From Motacilla alba alba (Eukaryota; Chordata; Aves; Passeriformes; Motacillidae), in contig NC_052017.1 of NCBI RefSeq assembly GCF_015832195.1, positions 76,137,801-76,201,800 of the forward strand: a DNA stretch of 64,000 bases, given 5' to 3'. The position numbers were made by a program, and so were the translations under genes. A model generated the notes under the pieces. The model was given only the letters and a program-made list of their open reading frames with translations, was not told the origin of the DNA and searched no databases. This document shows positions 22,778 through 36,500 of the stretch, one piece after another. Numbering within the stretch: the stretch's first letter is position 1; every line of letters begins with the position of its first letter.

Positions 22778-24314
22778 GTTGTGCATACCTATGGAAACAA
22801 TGTAATATTTTACTTTTGTAGTTAAAGTTACTAATCATCCTACTTAAGGACTACAATAAATAACTTTTTCATTTCTGCTTAGAAAATGTCAATCAAACAG
22901 AAAGCAAACAAACAATCAAAAAACCCCTACAAAATAAATCACAAAAACAACCAAACCAATACATTCACTGTTACCTGTTTTTTTTCTAAAAATTGACTGG
23001 AGAAATAATGTGTCAGACAGCACTTTCCTTTAAATAGGAGCAAATTCAGTGCACAAGCATGTCTTAGGGGGCACTGTGCTGCTGACTGAACCATTTAAAG
23101 ATGAGATCCAAAAGTAAATGCCTTCCACTTGCAGGTACTGAAGATCCTGTAAGACTTTCTAGGATAGGATTGTTGACTCTGCTATTAGGACAAAATGCCA
23201 ATCAAAGTTTTTTATACTTTGTCTAGTTTAATTCCTCAAGTAGCTTAATATGAGAACATTGTTCTTTACTACCTACATTAAAAATGTTGTTTAGTGTGTT
23301 TGTCCTGCAATGCAGAGACTGTAACTCAGCCACTTTGTTGGTGCATGCTGAGCTAATTCATGGTAGTAGTTCTGGTGAACATATGCAAAGTTATAAAACA
23401 ACTGGGGATAAATGTCTTCAACATCCAAAATTAGTGTATGAGGGTGCACGTGTGCATGACAGAGAGGCACAGTTGTTACTGCACCAGAACTGACATTCCT
23501 GTGGTGCGTAAAATTTACATAATACCCTTTAGGGAATAATCTGTACTTAAAAGTGACTTGATTTTTTTTTAAAGAATTTTTTCTCTGAACTCTTAAACAT
23601 TTAACATGTGAGCTCCAAACATTAAAAATATGAGCAATTGAATTACTAGTTCTCAATATGGTCATAGAGAAGATTTCAACCTTTATCTCTGGCTGATAAA
23701 TGAAACTTGAAAGGTATGAAAAATTATGTTAACTATTGCTCCTGCTCCTGGTTAAGAGCTGCATTTCTGTTAATACAATTAGTGCTAAAAATTATCAGTC
23801 TTATCAGTTTGAATAAAACCAGCTAAATACCAGTGAGTCATCAGTTCCGTGCAGATGAACATGAGCTCCTGCTTGGACAGCCAACAGCAAACAATCCAAG
23901 TTAGCCCTGGCAAACCTGTCCTGCAAAGGGGCCTAAATCAGCCACCATGACATCATGAGGCACAGTTATTATCATTGCTTATAGACAATGCAAAATAAAG
24001 GTGGCAGCTGACAGGGCAGGAAGCAGACAAAATACACAGCAAAACCCTCCAACAACATAAAGTGATTGCATTAATAGAAGAGATTCTGTGCATCTTCTCT
24101 TAGAAGAAGATGATACATTTGCAAAGGTCATAAGAAGAAACTCCATATGAAAACCCCAGCATAGCCTACATAGGTCTATGTAAGCCAGCACATATATCTC
24201 ACTAGCATAATTATGGTGGAAAACTTATTTTCCATTATCAGTAGAGCTGCAGTTTAAATAGTATGTGTATAGTCTGGTGATAAATCAGGGTGAAGTGCTT
24301 AAACTTCATCATAT

Positions 24315-24400
24315 ACTCGACTGGCAGACTTGGACAAGTCCCTAAAGCACTCTATAACTTCATGTATGACATGAGCATTGCATAATAATTATAGAATGGA
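24315..24400 (+). mobile_element. Possible ancient MIR-like SINE core remnant
   Basis: 'gacttggacaagtccctaaa' followed by 'gcactctataacttcatgta' and 'gcataataattatag' follows the order of the MIR core (…CTTGGGCAAGTTACTTAACCTCTCTGTGCCTCAGTT…AATAATAATAG…) with many mismatches. MIR-type elements are old enough to survive in amniotes. Chance similarity is quite possible at this divergence. Confidence 0.3.
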
Positions 24401-25404
24401 CAATGAATATTACATGATACTGTTTTAAAAAAATATTGCAGAACTTAATACTGAAGTGTATTGTCTCCATTACTCTGTTCCTTCAGTTTTGAATTATACA
24501 CAATTTTGCCATCCATTTCCAGCAAATGAGCTACATGGATTTTGGAAATTCAAAGAACAGAAGTGGAATTTTTAAGAAGCTTCTGAGTTGAGGACTAAAC
24601 AAATGATGTATCATATAAGGGACAACAAAGATTGGCATGATAAGATTTTTTTTCCCCTTCGAAACCAGGTTTTATCCGGAAAAGAGTTTATACTGAAATG
24701 TATTAAAAGATGGTTTTAATAATGTACCATTATTTTTTTTTGACTGGTTTTAATATGCACAAAGAGAAACAACAGTATTTAAAGTAAAAAACATTTGAGG
24801 TTTAAAGGAGTGAATGAGGCTGATCTTCTATCTAGGGGTTGTGCTTATGTGGAGGAAGTTGTTGTTTCAGGGGTTTCTTTTGAGGTTTGGGGTTTTTTTT
24901 AAGTCATGTCTTTGTGGATTGAACACAACAAGGATAACATTATCATGCATCTTTATAAGTAACCGACAGGCAACTTGGTAGCATTGGCACATCTGCAGTC
25001 CTTATATAATGAAAATACATTCAGCAGTTTCTTGAGGCCTGTAAGAAATAGAGTTTTGCTTGATGGCAATTGTAATGTATATTTTTGTGGAATTTATTCA
25101 AACCTGAGTAGAGGTAAAGCTGAATTTGCTGTCATAGAAAAGACAAAGCATTACTTTACTCCCCACTCCTTGTGAAATTGTTTGCTTCTTTTAAGCAGAT
25201 CTTCTTGCAAAAGGGAGTATATTTAGGTCACAGACAAATTATTCCATTCTCACTTCACCTTACCTAGGTTTCAGTACAATTTATCCAGTGCTTACAAGGC
25301 CAAATTTTCAAGGCTGTTTGTGAAGTGTGGTGTAAAAATACACAAACTAGCTGAGGTACCAGCTGCATTTCTACCCTAGGACTGTAGTAAGGATCTATGA
25401 GATT

Positions 25405-25475
25405 TTTATTCTTTGCTTCTTCTTTTGTTCTTTTGTCCTTTGTTCTTTGTTCTTTTTTGTTCTTTGAGATTTTGT
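25405..25475 (+). repeat. Pyrimidine-rich (TTCTTTG)n-like repeat
   Basis: Irregular units of ttctttg / ttcttttg / tcctttg. Confidence 0.8.
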
Positions 25476-25799
25476 TCTGCACAATCTACTGTAATATTGA
25501 ACCCTGAAAGTACTTTACAAGAGGGATCAGCCACATTGTCTTCACTTAGCAGATGGGATGAGGGATGTGATAGGACCAGCAGGCTTTTCCTTATCAGATA
25601 TCTTAAAGTTTTTCATGTACATCAATTGTTTTGAACCATTCTTTGGAGAAATCTGCCTCTCCCTGTTAGTGATGTAGAAAGTACATGATTCAGTATAGGT
25701 GGTCAAAATGCTTCCTATCATGTCTTCTCCCTGTGCAGTATTCCTGTTGAAAACAACCAATTCTATTTGATTGACTCCTCATTTTGGTATTTCCAGGTG

Positions 25800-25988
25800 T
25801 ATCATAGAATCATGAAATGGTTTGAGTTGAAAGAGACCTTTGAAGAACATCTAATCCAACCTGCTCTGACCTGCCATGGGTTTAGCCATCTTTCACTATA
25901 CCAGGTTACTCAAAGCCTTGAGCACTGCAAGGGATGGGACATTGACACCTTCCTTGGGCAGCCTGTTCGAGTGTCTCCATCATGCACT
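25800..25988 (-). mobile_element. CR1 LINE, 3' end, 5'-truncated
   Basis: Opens on the plus strand with the antisense CR1 terminal repeat 'atcatagaatcatgaaatgg', then 'tttgagttgaaagagacctt', 'catctaatccaacctgctc', 'ataccaggttactcaaagcc', 'gcaagggatgggacattgac' and 'ttgggcagcctgttcgagtg'. It stops near 25988, giving a copy of about 190 bp that is severely 5'-truncated, as is typical for CR1. It is one of the better-preserved copies here. Confidence 0.93.
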
Positions 25989-28869
25989 ATGTTGTTTTGT
26001 AATTAATTGCCATTAAGCTCTTACAGCACGTTATGGGTGTATATATGGTAAGCGTATGCACACATATTCTTTGAGAAGGTACAAAGAAATGAATATTAAC
26101 TTAAAAAAAATACACTGTTTGGTACTCTAAAAGCACATAAAAATTACAGGTAACATTGTGTGGCACTAGACTGAGCAATTTTTTGGCCCAAGATGTCTTA
26201 TGGTCACAGATAGGAATCTGCATTTTCTTTATTAGATGAAATGATTTATTTGAATTCTATGATTAGTCAACTTAACCAAATCAGTAATATATTGTCCTAC
26301 AAAAGTCATACATTTGGATTTGAATTCTGTTTATTTTTATTTTTTATTTTATGTTATCATGTTCTTGCTGGTTGGTATGAAAGCTGTGAAAGAAAATCTT
26401 TTGGTTCAAGAGATTATGGTTGCTTTCATTTTCAGTAATTATACTTTGCCCAGAGAAAATAATCTTGTTGTGTCTTTTACTTGTAAACATTTATGTATTG
26501 GGCAGCTGTATGAAGGAGGCTTAAGATGACACTTCATATTGGGGTGAATTGAATACTGAAGCCCATATCTCAGGTTCAGTATTCAGTCAAACTTTCAGTC
26601 CTGCTCTGCTGTTGATGAGATGACAATTGATAGAACAAATAATTTTTAAAAATAGCAACATGAATACAATCTCTACAATTGCAGGGCAAGTATTTGAGAT
26701 ATTCAGAGGCAGGTTTCAGATTGTCTCTGTGAGTCCTGTTCTATATGAAAAATACAAGTGCTCCTCCAGTAGAGAACCTTCCTGTTATTAGTGAAAAATT
26801 TAGTAGGCTAGCAGTGGTGCCAGACCAATAATGCTGCTATTAATTTTTGGGATGTTGGAGTCCATATGCATGTGTTTGTGCATATTTGAAGAAAACAGTA
26901 GTTCCTATAAGGGAGGTAGCTTCTTTAGTTCATTCAATAGTGAGAAAGATTTATTTTGACTGTAAAAAGGTATTTTTAACACTGATGTATTGTATTAGCA
27001 CCTGGGAAGTGCTTACTGTGTGTTCTAAATGTAAAATCTTGGCTTTCAGGAGAGGTGAAATAAAACTAGGGCATATGAGCATTGTAGCATGTTAGCCATT
27101 AACTGCTCATGGCAACTGCCAATATGTAAAAATACCGGGAAAGTAATTTATGTCTGGATTACAGTCCTCAATCACTATTTCTGGTATGTTTTACATTTGG
27201 TCTTTCAATAAATAATAAGCTTTCTTACTGGAGTAATAAAATCAAGAAAAAAGCTACGCATCATTTATTACACGCAATTTCCACTCACTTTGCTGATGAA
27301 GAAAATTTGTTATATATTTGCTGTTCATTAAAGCATGAATTCTTGTATTCATATTAGTGAATTTGAGCTCAGAGTTATTATCTTGACTATTCAGGCTAGA
27401 GACATCTTAAATATTTTTTCTATTTGCAGCAGGGTAGGTGTAAAATAATCAGTCCATTTAGCATTGCATGTTTAGTTGTTTTTTTAAGTTATGAACCATC
27501 TAAGAAACTTCTTCTAGAAAACTTGTTGAAAATTTTAATGTTTGTTCTTATACTCATTCATTTACAATGAAAGTGTAGCTAACATTTTTACATCCTGGGT
27601 AAATTTGTACTAGAAACCCTTCTAAGTGATTTTGGAAAACGTCAAGACAACCAGCAAGCTAACATGTTTTCCAATGGAACTCAACATTTCTAGCTGGTTA
27701 AGCTTCTTCCAGTGTTATTTTGTATACTCTCAGGACAGCTATCCAAGGCATACAGTTCCCTGTGCATTAACAGAGCAGGTGCACCAGAATTGCACCAAGA
27801 GGCAGCAGAGTGGGAAGACAGCTACTGATCCTGGCACATATCATGTGACCTGCTGCCCTAAGTCCCTTCAAGCAGCAGGTGCCTCTTCCCAGGTTTTTAG
27901 CAGGCCCATTATGGACATGCAGACTGTGCACAGCTTTAAGATAGGGAGCGGGTTCCACAGTGGCCAAGTGCTGTGGTTCAGTCCCCAGCTTTCTGCTGGG
28001 ACTGCAGAAATGCATTGACTTGACTGTGCATGCCATTTGTGTGCTATAAATCAGACATTAGGTTAAAATGACTTAGGGGGAGTGATCCTGTTACATGAAT
28101 ATTTTCCTGGAGGAGGTCTTTATATTCTTCAGATCCCACTCAATCAACTGCATCATTCTAATACCATGTTTTAAACTATGTAGGGAAAAACATAATGTTG
28201 GAGACCTCTTGCTCTATTAAGGAGGAGTTAGTAGATGGATATGTGTTACCAGAGAATTGATCCTCAGAGAACATAAAGGAGCTAACAGAGAATGTATGCA
28301 AAATTATTCAGCCAACAAGTTGTTGCTTTTCCCTAGAATTTTTTTTTTCCTGGGTTAATTTTCTTCTGGTTTACAGAGCTATGTCATTTTATGAGCAGGT
28401 TTGTCACAGTCTGTATCTAAAGCAGAGTAAGTTGGGGAAACAACAGACTGGATGCAGGGAAAGAAAAATAGGGCACCAATATTTTGATAATCTTTCTTTA
28501 GCCATGAGGCAGATGAATGGAAAAGATGACCAGAGGGATGTTCCTTTGTAAGAACCTTTGAAAAGTAGCCTCCTAGATGAAAACCTTTTCAGGAGGTTTA
28601 TAAATACCTCACAAGGAAAGCCAGCAGGAAGACAACTGACAAGGTAGCCTTGCATTGTGACTTGAAGGCTAATGAACTTGAGCTCTTTCAGACTATATAG
28701 GTCAGGTGATGACTGATTTCCTAAAGCTATTAATACCTACTGTGCTACTGAAGCCAGTTTGGATTATATTGTTACACTATTGTAGTGTGTTCGCTATGCT
28801 ATATCATGGCTATACCTATAACTTTCCTAGTTCTGAACTGAGACAGGAGATGTTCCCATTTATGTGTGT

Positions 28870-28940
28870 TTGGATTTTTGTTTGTTTGTTTTTTTCTTTT
28901 TTATTTTTTTTATGGTTTTTTTTGTTTTTGTTATTATTAA
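28870..28940 (+). repeat. T-rich low-complexity tract
   Basis: TTTG and T-run mixture with a few G and A interruptions. Confidence 0.85.
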
Positions 28941-29407
28941 AAAGAGGTATTACATTCTTGAAATGCAGTGAGTTTCCTCCACAGGACCATCATGTGATAA
29001 TTTACTCATTATAATATAATATGCACTTGCTCTATTTATTGTGGTGCTTAATATATTTTAATGACTGTTGTGACTCCCCCATAAAGCAAAACTCAAAGAG
29101 TGTCTCCATGCACATGATTCATTTCAGTGGATTTGTTAAAAGTTTTGAGACTTGTGAACACATACTTTTTTGCAACATACAACTATAATTTTGCTTTTAA
29201 AAGCAGAACATTACTTTCCTTAACTTTGGAGAAATCACAAAACATAGATGCTTGTATATTTAGCATTCATATATTCTATCAGGTGAAATATGAGTGGTTT
29301 CATTAAAAGATTCTTTTATTAAAGGGCAGCTTGTAAATTTTTTGCTCAGGACTTTTATTAAATCATCAAAATTTAGGCTCATTAATTATCGTCATTTGGT
29401 ACTTGAC

Positions 29408-29427
29408 CCCCTCCTCCCCCCCCCCCC
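29408..29427 (+). repeat. C-rich tract with C12 run
   Basis: cccctcct followed by a run of 12 C. Confidence 0.9.
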
Positions 29428-31430
29428 AAAATCTTCACTTTTTAAATTCAGGCTTATGTTTTTTGAAAAATATTAGTTAATATTTAAGTAGATTTATGGC
29501 ATCTACAAACTAATTAGAGGCACATCAATGTAGAATTATTTTTTGTGTTATGAAGATTGTCAATATTCTGGCAATACCACTGTGTTCAGGAAAATGAGAA
29601 CTGGAAAAAGAATGTCATACAAATTGACTTGTAGACAAGGTCTTTAGCCTGTCAGTCTGTTGAGTCAATCTTTGCAGATTGTTGGTGATCTTGCTGTGAC
29701 ATCAAAGCTTTTCATAATGACATTTCTGTAATATCTACATACAGTGATAGCCCTAAAGGAAACACTTTTCTCTTCCCTATGCTTTCATGATGTTGCCACA
29801 AAAGAAAGATTCAAAATGAGGTAGCTGTTTGAAAAATACTGTTTTATCAACATTGAGATTTAAAAATATCAACTGATTTTCTGAATTGGCAAAGTTGTTT
29901 ATCTTTTGCAAATCTGAAGGTCAACTTCATTTTCTTACTCTAAAAACTGCGGTGTTAGTAAATTCAAACAGGTAGATAAATCTTTAATCAAACCATTCTT
30001 TTCTTTTCTATACTCCTTCTCTACTGTGACACTTTTATTTGAACAACTCTTATCATCCCTAGAGACTTGCAAGCAGAAATTTACTGAATTTATGAGTACA
30101 CAGCAATTATTTATTTTCTGATAGAAGCATTAGATAGGTAAGCTACTCCCTGGCAGAAAGTTATAATGCCTGATTGCTTCAACTGAGGTCCTGCTGAGTC
30201 CCTGAACACCAGACAGCTACCACTCAGGAAGATAATGGTGAACCTCCATGGCACCTGAGGATGGGGCGTTTGTTCTTCCTGCTGAGTTCTTATCTTCCCA
30301 GTTCCCCACTTTTTCCATTATGTCTTTACACTTTTTAATGACTTTTTCATTACTGCCCACTCTATGTTTTTTACTTCTGTCTTTATTTTAGCTGTAGCTG
30401 CATTAAAGGTCCAAGTCCTTTTGCTCCATTTTTGTAGAGTCTGGTCATTAGAGAACATTATATTTGGAACAAAGATGGACTTTGAATAATTGCAGAAAAA
30501 AGGAACTTCAAATGGATAGTTTAAATCAAATTTGGCCTCATTCCTGCTAGAACTGTGAACATACATTGTCTGCAGGAAATTATGGACTGCACATAATGAC
30601 TGGTCTTTTCAGCTCCTGTCTCCCATGTATGTCATGCCAATAAAAGGAAGTGTTGTGTACCTGATGTGCAATTCTGCTGACCAATTTTAGCAATTGATTA
30701 AAAAGGGTAGAAAATAAAGGATAAAAGAGATGAAATAAAGAATTCAAAAAGGAAGTAAAAGTATGTCACTTAAGAAAGAGATTGAAACCTTTTTTTGGCA
30801 TATGATACAAAAAAAGAAGGGCATGACTAAACCTGGTTTTTGATCTTCTTGAAGTATTGTTCCAGATTATTGTAGGAAAGGTGTCAATTAGAGTCAGCTC
30901 CTTTATGCCTTCTTATCTCTTTTTTTTACAAGAAGATGTAGTTAGTTTTACAGTTTGCCACATAAAGAAGTTGATTTTTTTCCCCCTCAAGAAGGTATTT
31001 ATGCAGTAGATATCTTACTCCTAAAGAGGATTACAGGCTTAGACCAAATAATCAGGGCTTGTAAATACTTTTTATGATATTATAAGCAATATACTAGATA
31101 TTGAAAATTATACCTATCTTCTGCCTAATTTTGGCTCACCAGGGCAAAATATATTTGCATATTGAGTTGAATCTTAACCTTGAGATATACTGACATCCTC
31201 AGCCAAGGGCCTCAGCTTTTTACTGATGCTTCTGTATAACAGCACAGAAAGACATTCTGCAATGGAGGTGGACTCTGTTGGTATTAACTTTCCCATTACA
31301 TAGGGTTTCTGCACAGCTGCCACCATTTTTCTAGCCTGAATAAAGTGCACCAAAAATTTGTCTTCAGGAAGGAAGGGCTTTGCAACAAGGTCGACATGAG
31401 GATTTATTGAAAAAGCCTTCTTCAGACAGA

Positions 31431-31436
31431 TATGTA

Positions 31437-31510
<74 letters not shown>
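31431..31510. repeat. Long (AT)n microsatellite
   Basis: About 80 bases of alternating T and A with two TG interruptions near the left end. Self-complementary and able to form cruciforms. Confidence 0.97.
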
Positions 31511-31512
<2 letters not shown>

Positions 31513-33194
31513 AACATAGACACACAGAGACACAGAGTTTATTTTTGGATGTAGGATGAAACTCTTGTCCTATCTACAACTCTGCAGCAACTGTAACAGT
31601 AGTGCTGTATAAAACTTTACAGATTTAGGAAACTGTTCCTCATCCAGTGGCTAGTGTCTGCTTTATTTATGATAAGGAAATTTCTTCTTGCTATAAGGAC
31701 TAAATGAATTCTGCATGTCAAATTTTTACATAAACTGGGGGAAAGAGCCCTACCAACCAGACCAACTTTTCAACACTTGAAATAGATTAATGTTTTTCCA
31801 CTTAGTATTTCTCATAGCATAGTCCAGTTGAAAGATATCAGTTTGGTGTGGAGGTTTTTTTGGGTCATTTGTGTTTTTTTCCTTTGCTTTTTTTTGTTTT
31901 GCCTTCTTTTTTTACAACTTACCTTAAAATGATGGGTCCTTTTTTATGTGCTACATATTCCCTTGCAGATATTTCCTTTGTCTTTGACTCTATTTCTTTC
32001 ATTTTTATTTGGTTACTCTGCAAGTTGTATATAAGTACAACAAATACACCATTCCTGTGTGTGACATCTCAAAAATATTGTTATTGCGTAGATTCTCAAA
32101 GGCCCTGTGAGACTGGTATCTTAACATTTATTCAGTCTGATCCTCTACAGTTTGCACTTTTTCAGCTCAAAAGACCACATAATTCTATACTGCCTAAAGG
32201 CATGAGAGATTGGTTTTTCTCACAAGCAAAATGAATAGGTATTTTCAGCTCTCTCCATTTTGTTTAAAGTTTGTCTTTGAAAGCATTGGATGATGAATTT
32301 GAGATTTCCTTTCAGGCGCACACTTATTTCCTTCTTTCTATCACTTATGTTTTAAGGTCATACTTTTCACTCCTCATTGTTCAAGTGCAGTAGAAGCTTA
32401 TTGAACTCTTCCTTGTCAGATAGTACAGACATACTGCAGTATTACTTTTCCTTTTGAAGACCTTTTTGTACCTAAAGTGCCTTGTGGTATCTTTGATGTT
32501 GCCTAATTGGAATCTCAGAAGTGAAAAAATAAATAGCTGAATGAAGACATGAGCAGCAGGCCTAAGGTTGCACATAATCTTATTTTGCTTTCAATCATTC
32601 TTTTATTCTTATGCCTTACAGTCAGGTAGCCCTCTAATACTATTGCTTTATTTATTTCTATCACCCATTTCTGCGTTTGAGTTTCTCAGTTATCTGTCTC
32701 CCACACTTTGAACAGAAGATCCTGAATTTTCATTTGTCTTCATGGTCCCCCTGAATCTATCTCGGAACTTTTAACCAGCCTTCTTTTTAACAACTAGTCT
32801 TTCTTGAACAGGTAATTTTTATACTGTCTCCCCTACTCGTCTCACCTGGTTTAGGCTTAAGTTTCTTAGGACAGTAGTATCTGTCTTAAAACTCTGTATA
32901 AATATGCTTCATAAAGATAGCTCAGCAGAAATTCTGCATCTAATTTGGGATTACCCAGTGCAGTGATAGAGTCCAGCTGTCAATAGTCACATGGAAAGAG
33001 GCACGGGGATCTGGTGGGATATGGATTACAGGTGGAAAGTGTCCTTACACCAAGGAAGGGCAGGCACAGCAGCAGGGTTGAGGCACAGAATTCTCCTCTT
33101 CTATTGCAGTGGAAGAGCTGTGCCAAATTTTTAGGGCTCCAAAACAAGAAGGAGGTCAAGAAAATATAGTGATGAGTGGGAGGCCTTGAGTTTC

Positions 33195-33565
33195 TGGCAG
33201 TTGTATTGCCAGGAGACAAGAGAAAGGGCACTGCAGGGAGCTAGTTGCAGCAGTAGAGGAGTCAGAGTCTGGCTCCCCTGGGAGGTGCACAGCAATAGGG
33301 CAGGGAGAAAGTGGCCACAAGTGTCAATGAAGGAGATTCCTGTTGAATTTGAAGAGGTAACTTTTCACAGGGAGCAAGGTTAAGTTCTGGGACAAGTTGC
33401 TCAGAGAGAGACCTCCAGACTTAGAGGTTTTTAAAATTCATCTGGACACAGTCCAAAAACAACCCAATAAAACTTGGAAGGTAGCCATGCCTTGGGGAGG
33501 AATCTAGACTTTTTGGATCTCCAAAAGTCCTTTCTACCTACATTTTTACTCTTATTGCTCACTCT
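33195..33565 (+). mobile_element. CR1 LINE fragment, sense, old
   Basis: Degenerate sense CR1: 'agagtctggctcccctggg' (near consensus AGAGTCTGGCTCC), 'gaagaggtaacttttcacag', 'ttctgggacaagttgctcag', 'agagagacctccagacttag', 'aggtttttaaaattcatctgg' (GAGGTATTCAAAAGCCATCTGG-like), 'acacagtccaaaaacaaccc' and 'aaaagtcctttctacctaca' at the 3' end. The terminal octamer repeat is gone. Sequence from 32960 to 33195 may include more of the same copy but is too diverged to call. Confidence 0.68.
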
Positions 33566-36500
33566 GCAGTCTTATTTGCAGTAAGTGTTGACTTTATCGT
33601 TTGCTATATTTAAGAAATAGCAATCTGTAGAGTTCTGTGGAGCTACTGGTGATTTCACAGGGATAAAATCAGTTCTACGTCTTTAGCACTATATTTGCCT
33701 GACTTGGAAATGTATTGACTCTATTAAGTGCTCATTTCTAGTCACTTTGGATGTGAGCATCCACTTCAAACTTCAGTAATTGGAGAAACCAGGTTAGGCA
33801 AATAGACCTCTTTTTTAAAGGATTTTTTTTATGTGCACTGGTTAATAAATCAAGTACCCTTCTTCCAAAAAAATATAGTTTTGAGAGAGGTAAGAGTATT
33901 TGTGGAGAGGCAAGAGAATAAGTGAATGGAAGAATTCAAGACTTGGAGCAGAAGAAGGGTAAGTAATTTGTTTGTCATCATGGCAAGAGCAGAATTGATT
34001 TATAGAGTTTCACATCATTAAGGCCAAAGGAAAAGATGAACCTGTGAAAGTGAAACAAAATATTTATGCCATCTTGGGGTAAGATACAGAAAAAAAAAGT
34101 GATGATCAGGAGGATCAAAGACTTGTTTGGCACTGGAGTATTATCTGAAGGAATGAAGTTTAAGCTCTTAAAACAAAATTGCTCAGATGGACACCAGATC
34201 ATTCTAGAAAATAATGATGACAGGAACATTAGTGTGTGCTTAAAATATTTCCTTATCTAAGATAACCCTCTTGCTTAGTAGAGCAGAATTAAAGTCCTTC
34301 TGATTTCTCTGAGTTTAGAATTAGTTTTTCCCCTCGAGCACCATGCCAGTACAATTAAGAGCGTTAATTTACAGCATGGCCTGGCAGAAAATACTAATCT
34401 GTAGTGCTTTTCTTAGTGGGTTGGGGCCTAGCTGGCATTAAGCATAAGGAAGCATCAACTGCCCTAAAGGACCACCTCTAACGCTCCATTTCTGTATATG
34501 TTTAATAATTTCCCAATTTTCACTGCAGCTTTTGATAATCCTAAATAAAGGTTACATGTGTAGTGCATTGTGCAACCTTTGGAGAAATCTCAAACAACCT
34601 TATTATTATCTCTTCCCAGCATATGCTAAATAGTGTGGAGAAAATAGGTCTCTTGCAGATGGACACAGAAAACAATGCAGACATTACATTAATATAATCT
34701 TTTTAATTTCTTGTGACCTTTCACAAAAATAACAATGACATGTTATGTGTTTTTCTGCTTTAAGTTCTGCCAGGAGCGTGTTTGTGAAACAAAGGACTTT
34801 TAAATAGTTCTGCTAAGTTGATTTTATCCTTTAGTTTTAATGCATTAGAGTTTTTTATCTTGACAGTGTGACCTATTCATGGACAAGATGCAGCTCAGCA
34901 TCAGCTTAGTGAGAAGCCTTTCCATTCTGATTTTCATGGATTACTATATTTCATCTTCTCTCAAATAATATTGAATATATTAGCTGGCACCTGATAGAAT
35001 CATAATTGAGTTCAACTGCCAGCTCTGGCCAGATACTTCAAAATAATCAAATGTTTCTCTTTCTTGAAAGGAGCAGATACCTTCAGGAGTATATAATTTC
35101 TGGTGTTGTAGTGCCTCTTAGAGACCCCTAACTTCTTTTCTACATTTTTGAGTGAGAATGGTAATTTAGATTTTTGCTTTCTTCCCAGCATAAAAATCAG
35201 AGTGTATTTTATCCAGACAGAAATTATAAAAGTAAAAGCTTCACTCTTGCCTTTCTTTCTTTTCCATGGAAGCAGTGTGTTTTATTTTTGAACACATTTG
35301 ATACTGCTGACCATGAAGAAAGGAAACATGGCATCTCTCTGGTGTTAATTAATGACAGCCTGTCTTTTATCTAAGTTGAAGGGTTAAAACTACTGAGTTA
35401 ACATTTGCAAGTGCCTTTGATATTTCCATCTGAAATTCATGATCTCTTTTACAGAACTAGGACTACAAACAATTCTTAATCTGGTTTCTGGAAAGTGACT
35501 ATATTGAATGAATATTTCCAATGCTATCTCAGTAAGATCTCCTTTTTTGTTTTTAGGTGTTGTGAAATTAGCAGAGAATAAATTTTATTTGAAGTAAGCA
35601 GAGAGGAAGCACATACTTTTAGCTAAACCATGGGTCTGTAACCCAAGAAGAAGATGAATTTGCTGTTTCCGTACTTTCAAGAGCGAAATTTTTAGCTTGT
35701 GTTGTAGTCAACGTTTGCTTGTGTTTAATGATCGGTCTTTGTTAGATAAATATCCAAAGGGGCTGAACCACTGCCTAACTCTTTCCCAGGGTCTGTGGGA
35801 CTTGGCAACAACTGGGTTCCAACCCCCAGAGGGTTTGTAGGTACCCAATGCATAAGCTCTGGAGCTGGCTTTTGTAACCATAAGATGACCAAGGGAGGGG
35901 AAGAATTGCATAGTGAATTTAATATGCTGTTGGGTTCAGTAAATGCTTCACATCAGCTAATTCCTGTAGCATTGTATTAATGTAGCCAGTCTTGGAAAAA
36001 ATCTTATCTTATAAGGATATAGTATATTACATGATGCCATGTGTCTTGTGAATTCTCACGGCTCCATATTTTTACTGGTTTTGATTATTCCATAAATGCA
36101 AACACACATAGGAATTTTGAGGAATTTTGTTCTCATTTTTTAGTTCCATAAGACAGAGTTTTATTCTTAAACCATAGCCAATCTCTAAAAGAGTTTCATG
36201 TTCTGTCTGTGATAATCTGCCACTTCTTCCTCTCATCTGTCTCCAAAACTTTGAGGTTGTGGTCTGAAATGCTGACTTGGTTGCTGCTGAGCTTGGTGGA
36301 AAGATTACAGCTCTGAGCATACCTCGGCTGCTCTTCACTAAATCCTGCCAGAAATTATTATAGCCACCTGTCTGACAGTAGAATTGCATTTGTAGCCTCT
36401 CCTTACTGTGTTTCTGTCAAATATCTTGAACTGAAAAGCCAAGTTTAATTTGACACTAAATATTTTGATCAGCACCATCTCTGACTGTGCATGAAGTTAA

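Larger units (their letters stand above)
21192..25799. other. Non-coding stretch, presumed start of intron 1
   Basis: Begins with the GTAAGG donor of the putative first exon. Sequence up to about 21650 keeps intermediate GC, then becomes AT-rich. It contains a C20 run (21679-21698), a (GT)n tract (22049-22072), a T15 run (22763-22777), a pyrimidine-rich TTCTTTG repeat (25405-25475) and a possible MIR remnant (24315-24400). No coding exon with acceptor and donor was recognised. Confidence 0.5.
25989..33194. other. AT-rich non-coding stretch
   Basis: No gene recognised. Frames such as 27626-28018 (130 codons) lack any protein signature and sit in somewhat GC-richer DNA (27700-28020). T-rich tracts at 28870-28940, a C-rich tract at 29408-29427 and an (AT)n array at 31431-31510 are present. 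A minus-strand frame at 31174-31420 is open for about 80 codons next to the (AT)n array; I do not recognise it. Confidence 0.5.

Noticed and set aside
27626..28018. 130-codon frame as a coding exon
   Set aside because: No recognisable domain, no good acceptor/donor pair, and a competing frame on the opposite strand. Kept as unexplained GC-richer DNA.
36072..36389. 105-codon minus-strand frame
   Set aside because: No motif, no promoter or splice context, length compatible with chance among many frames.
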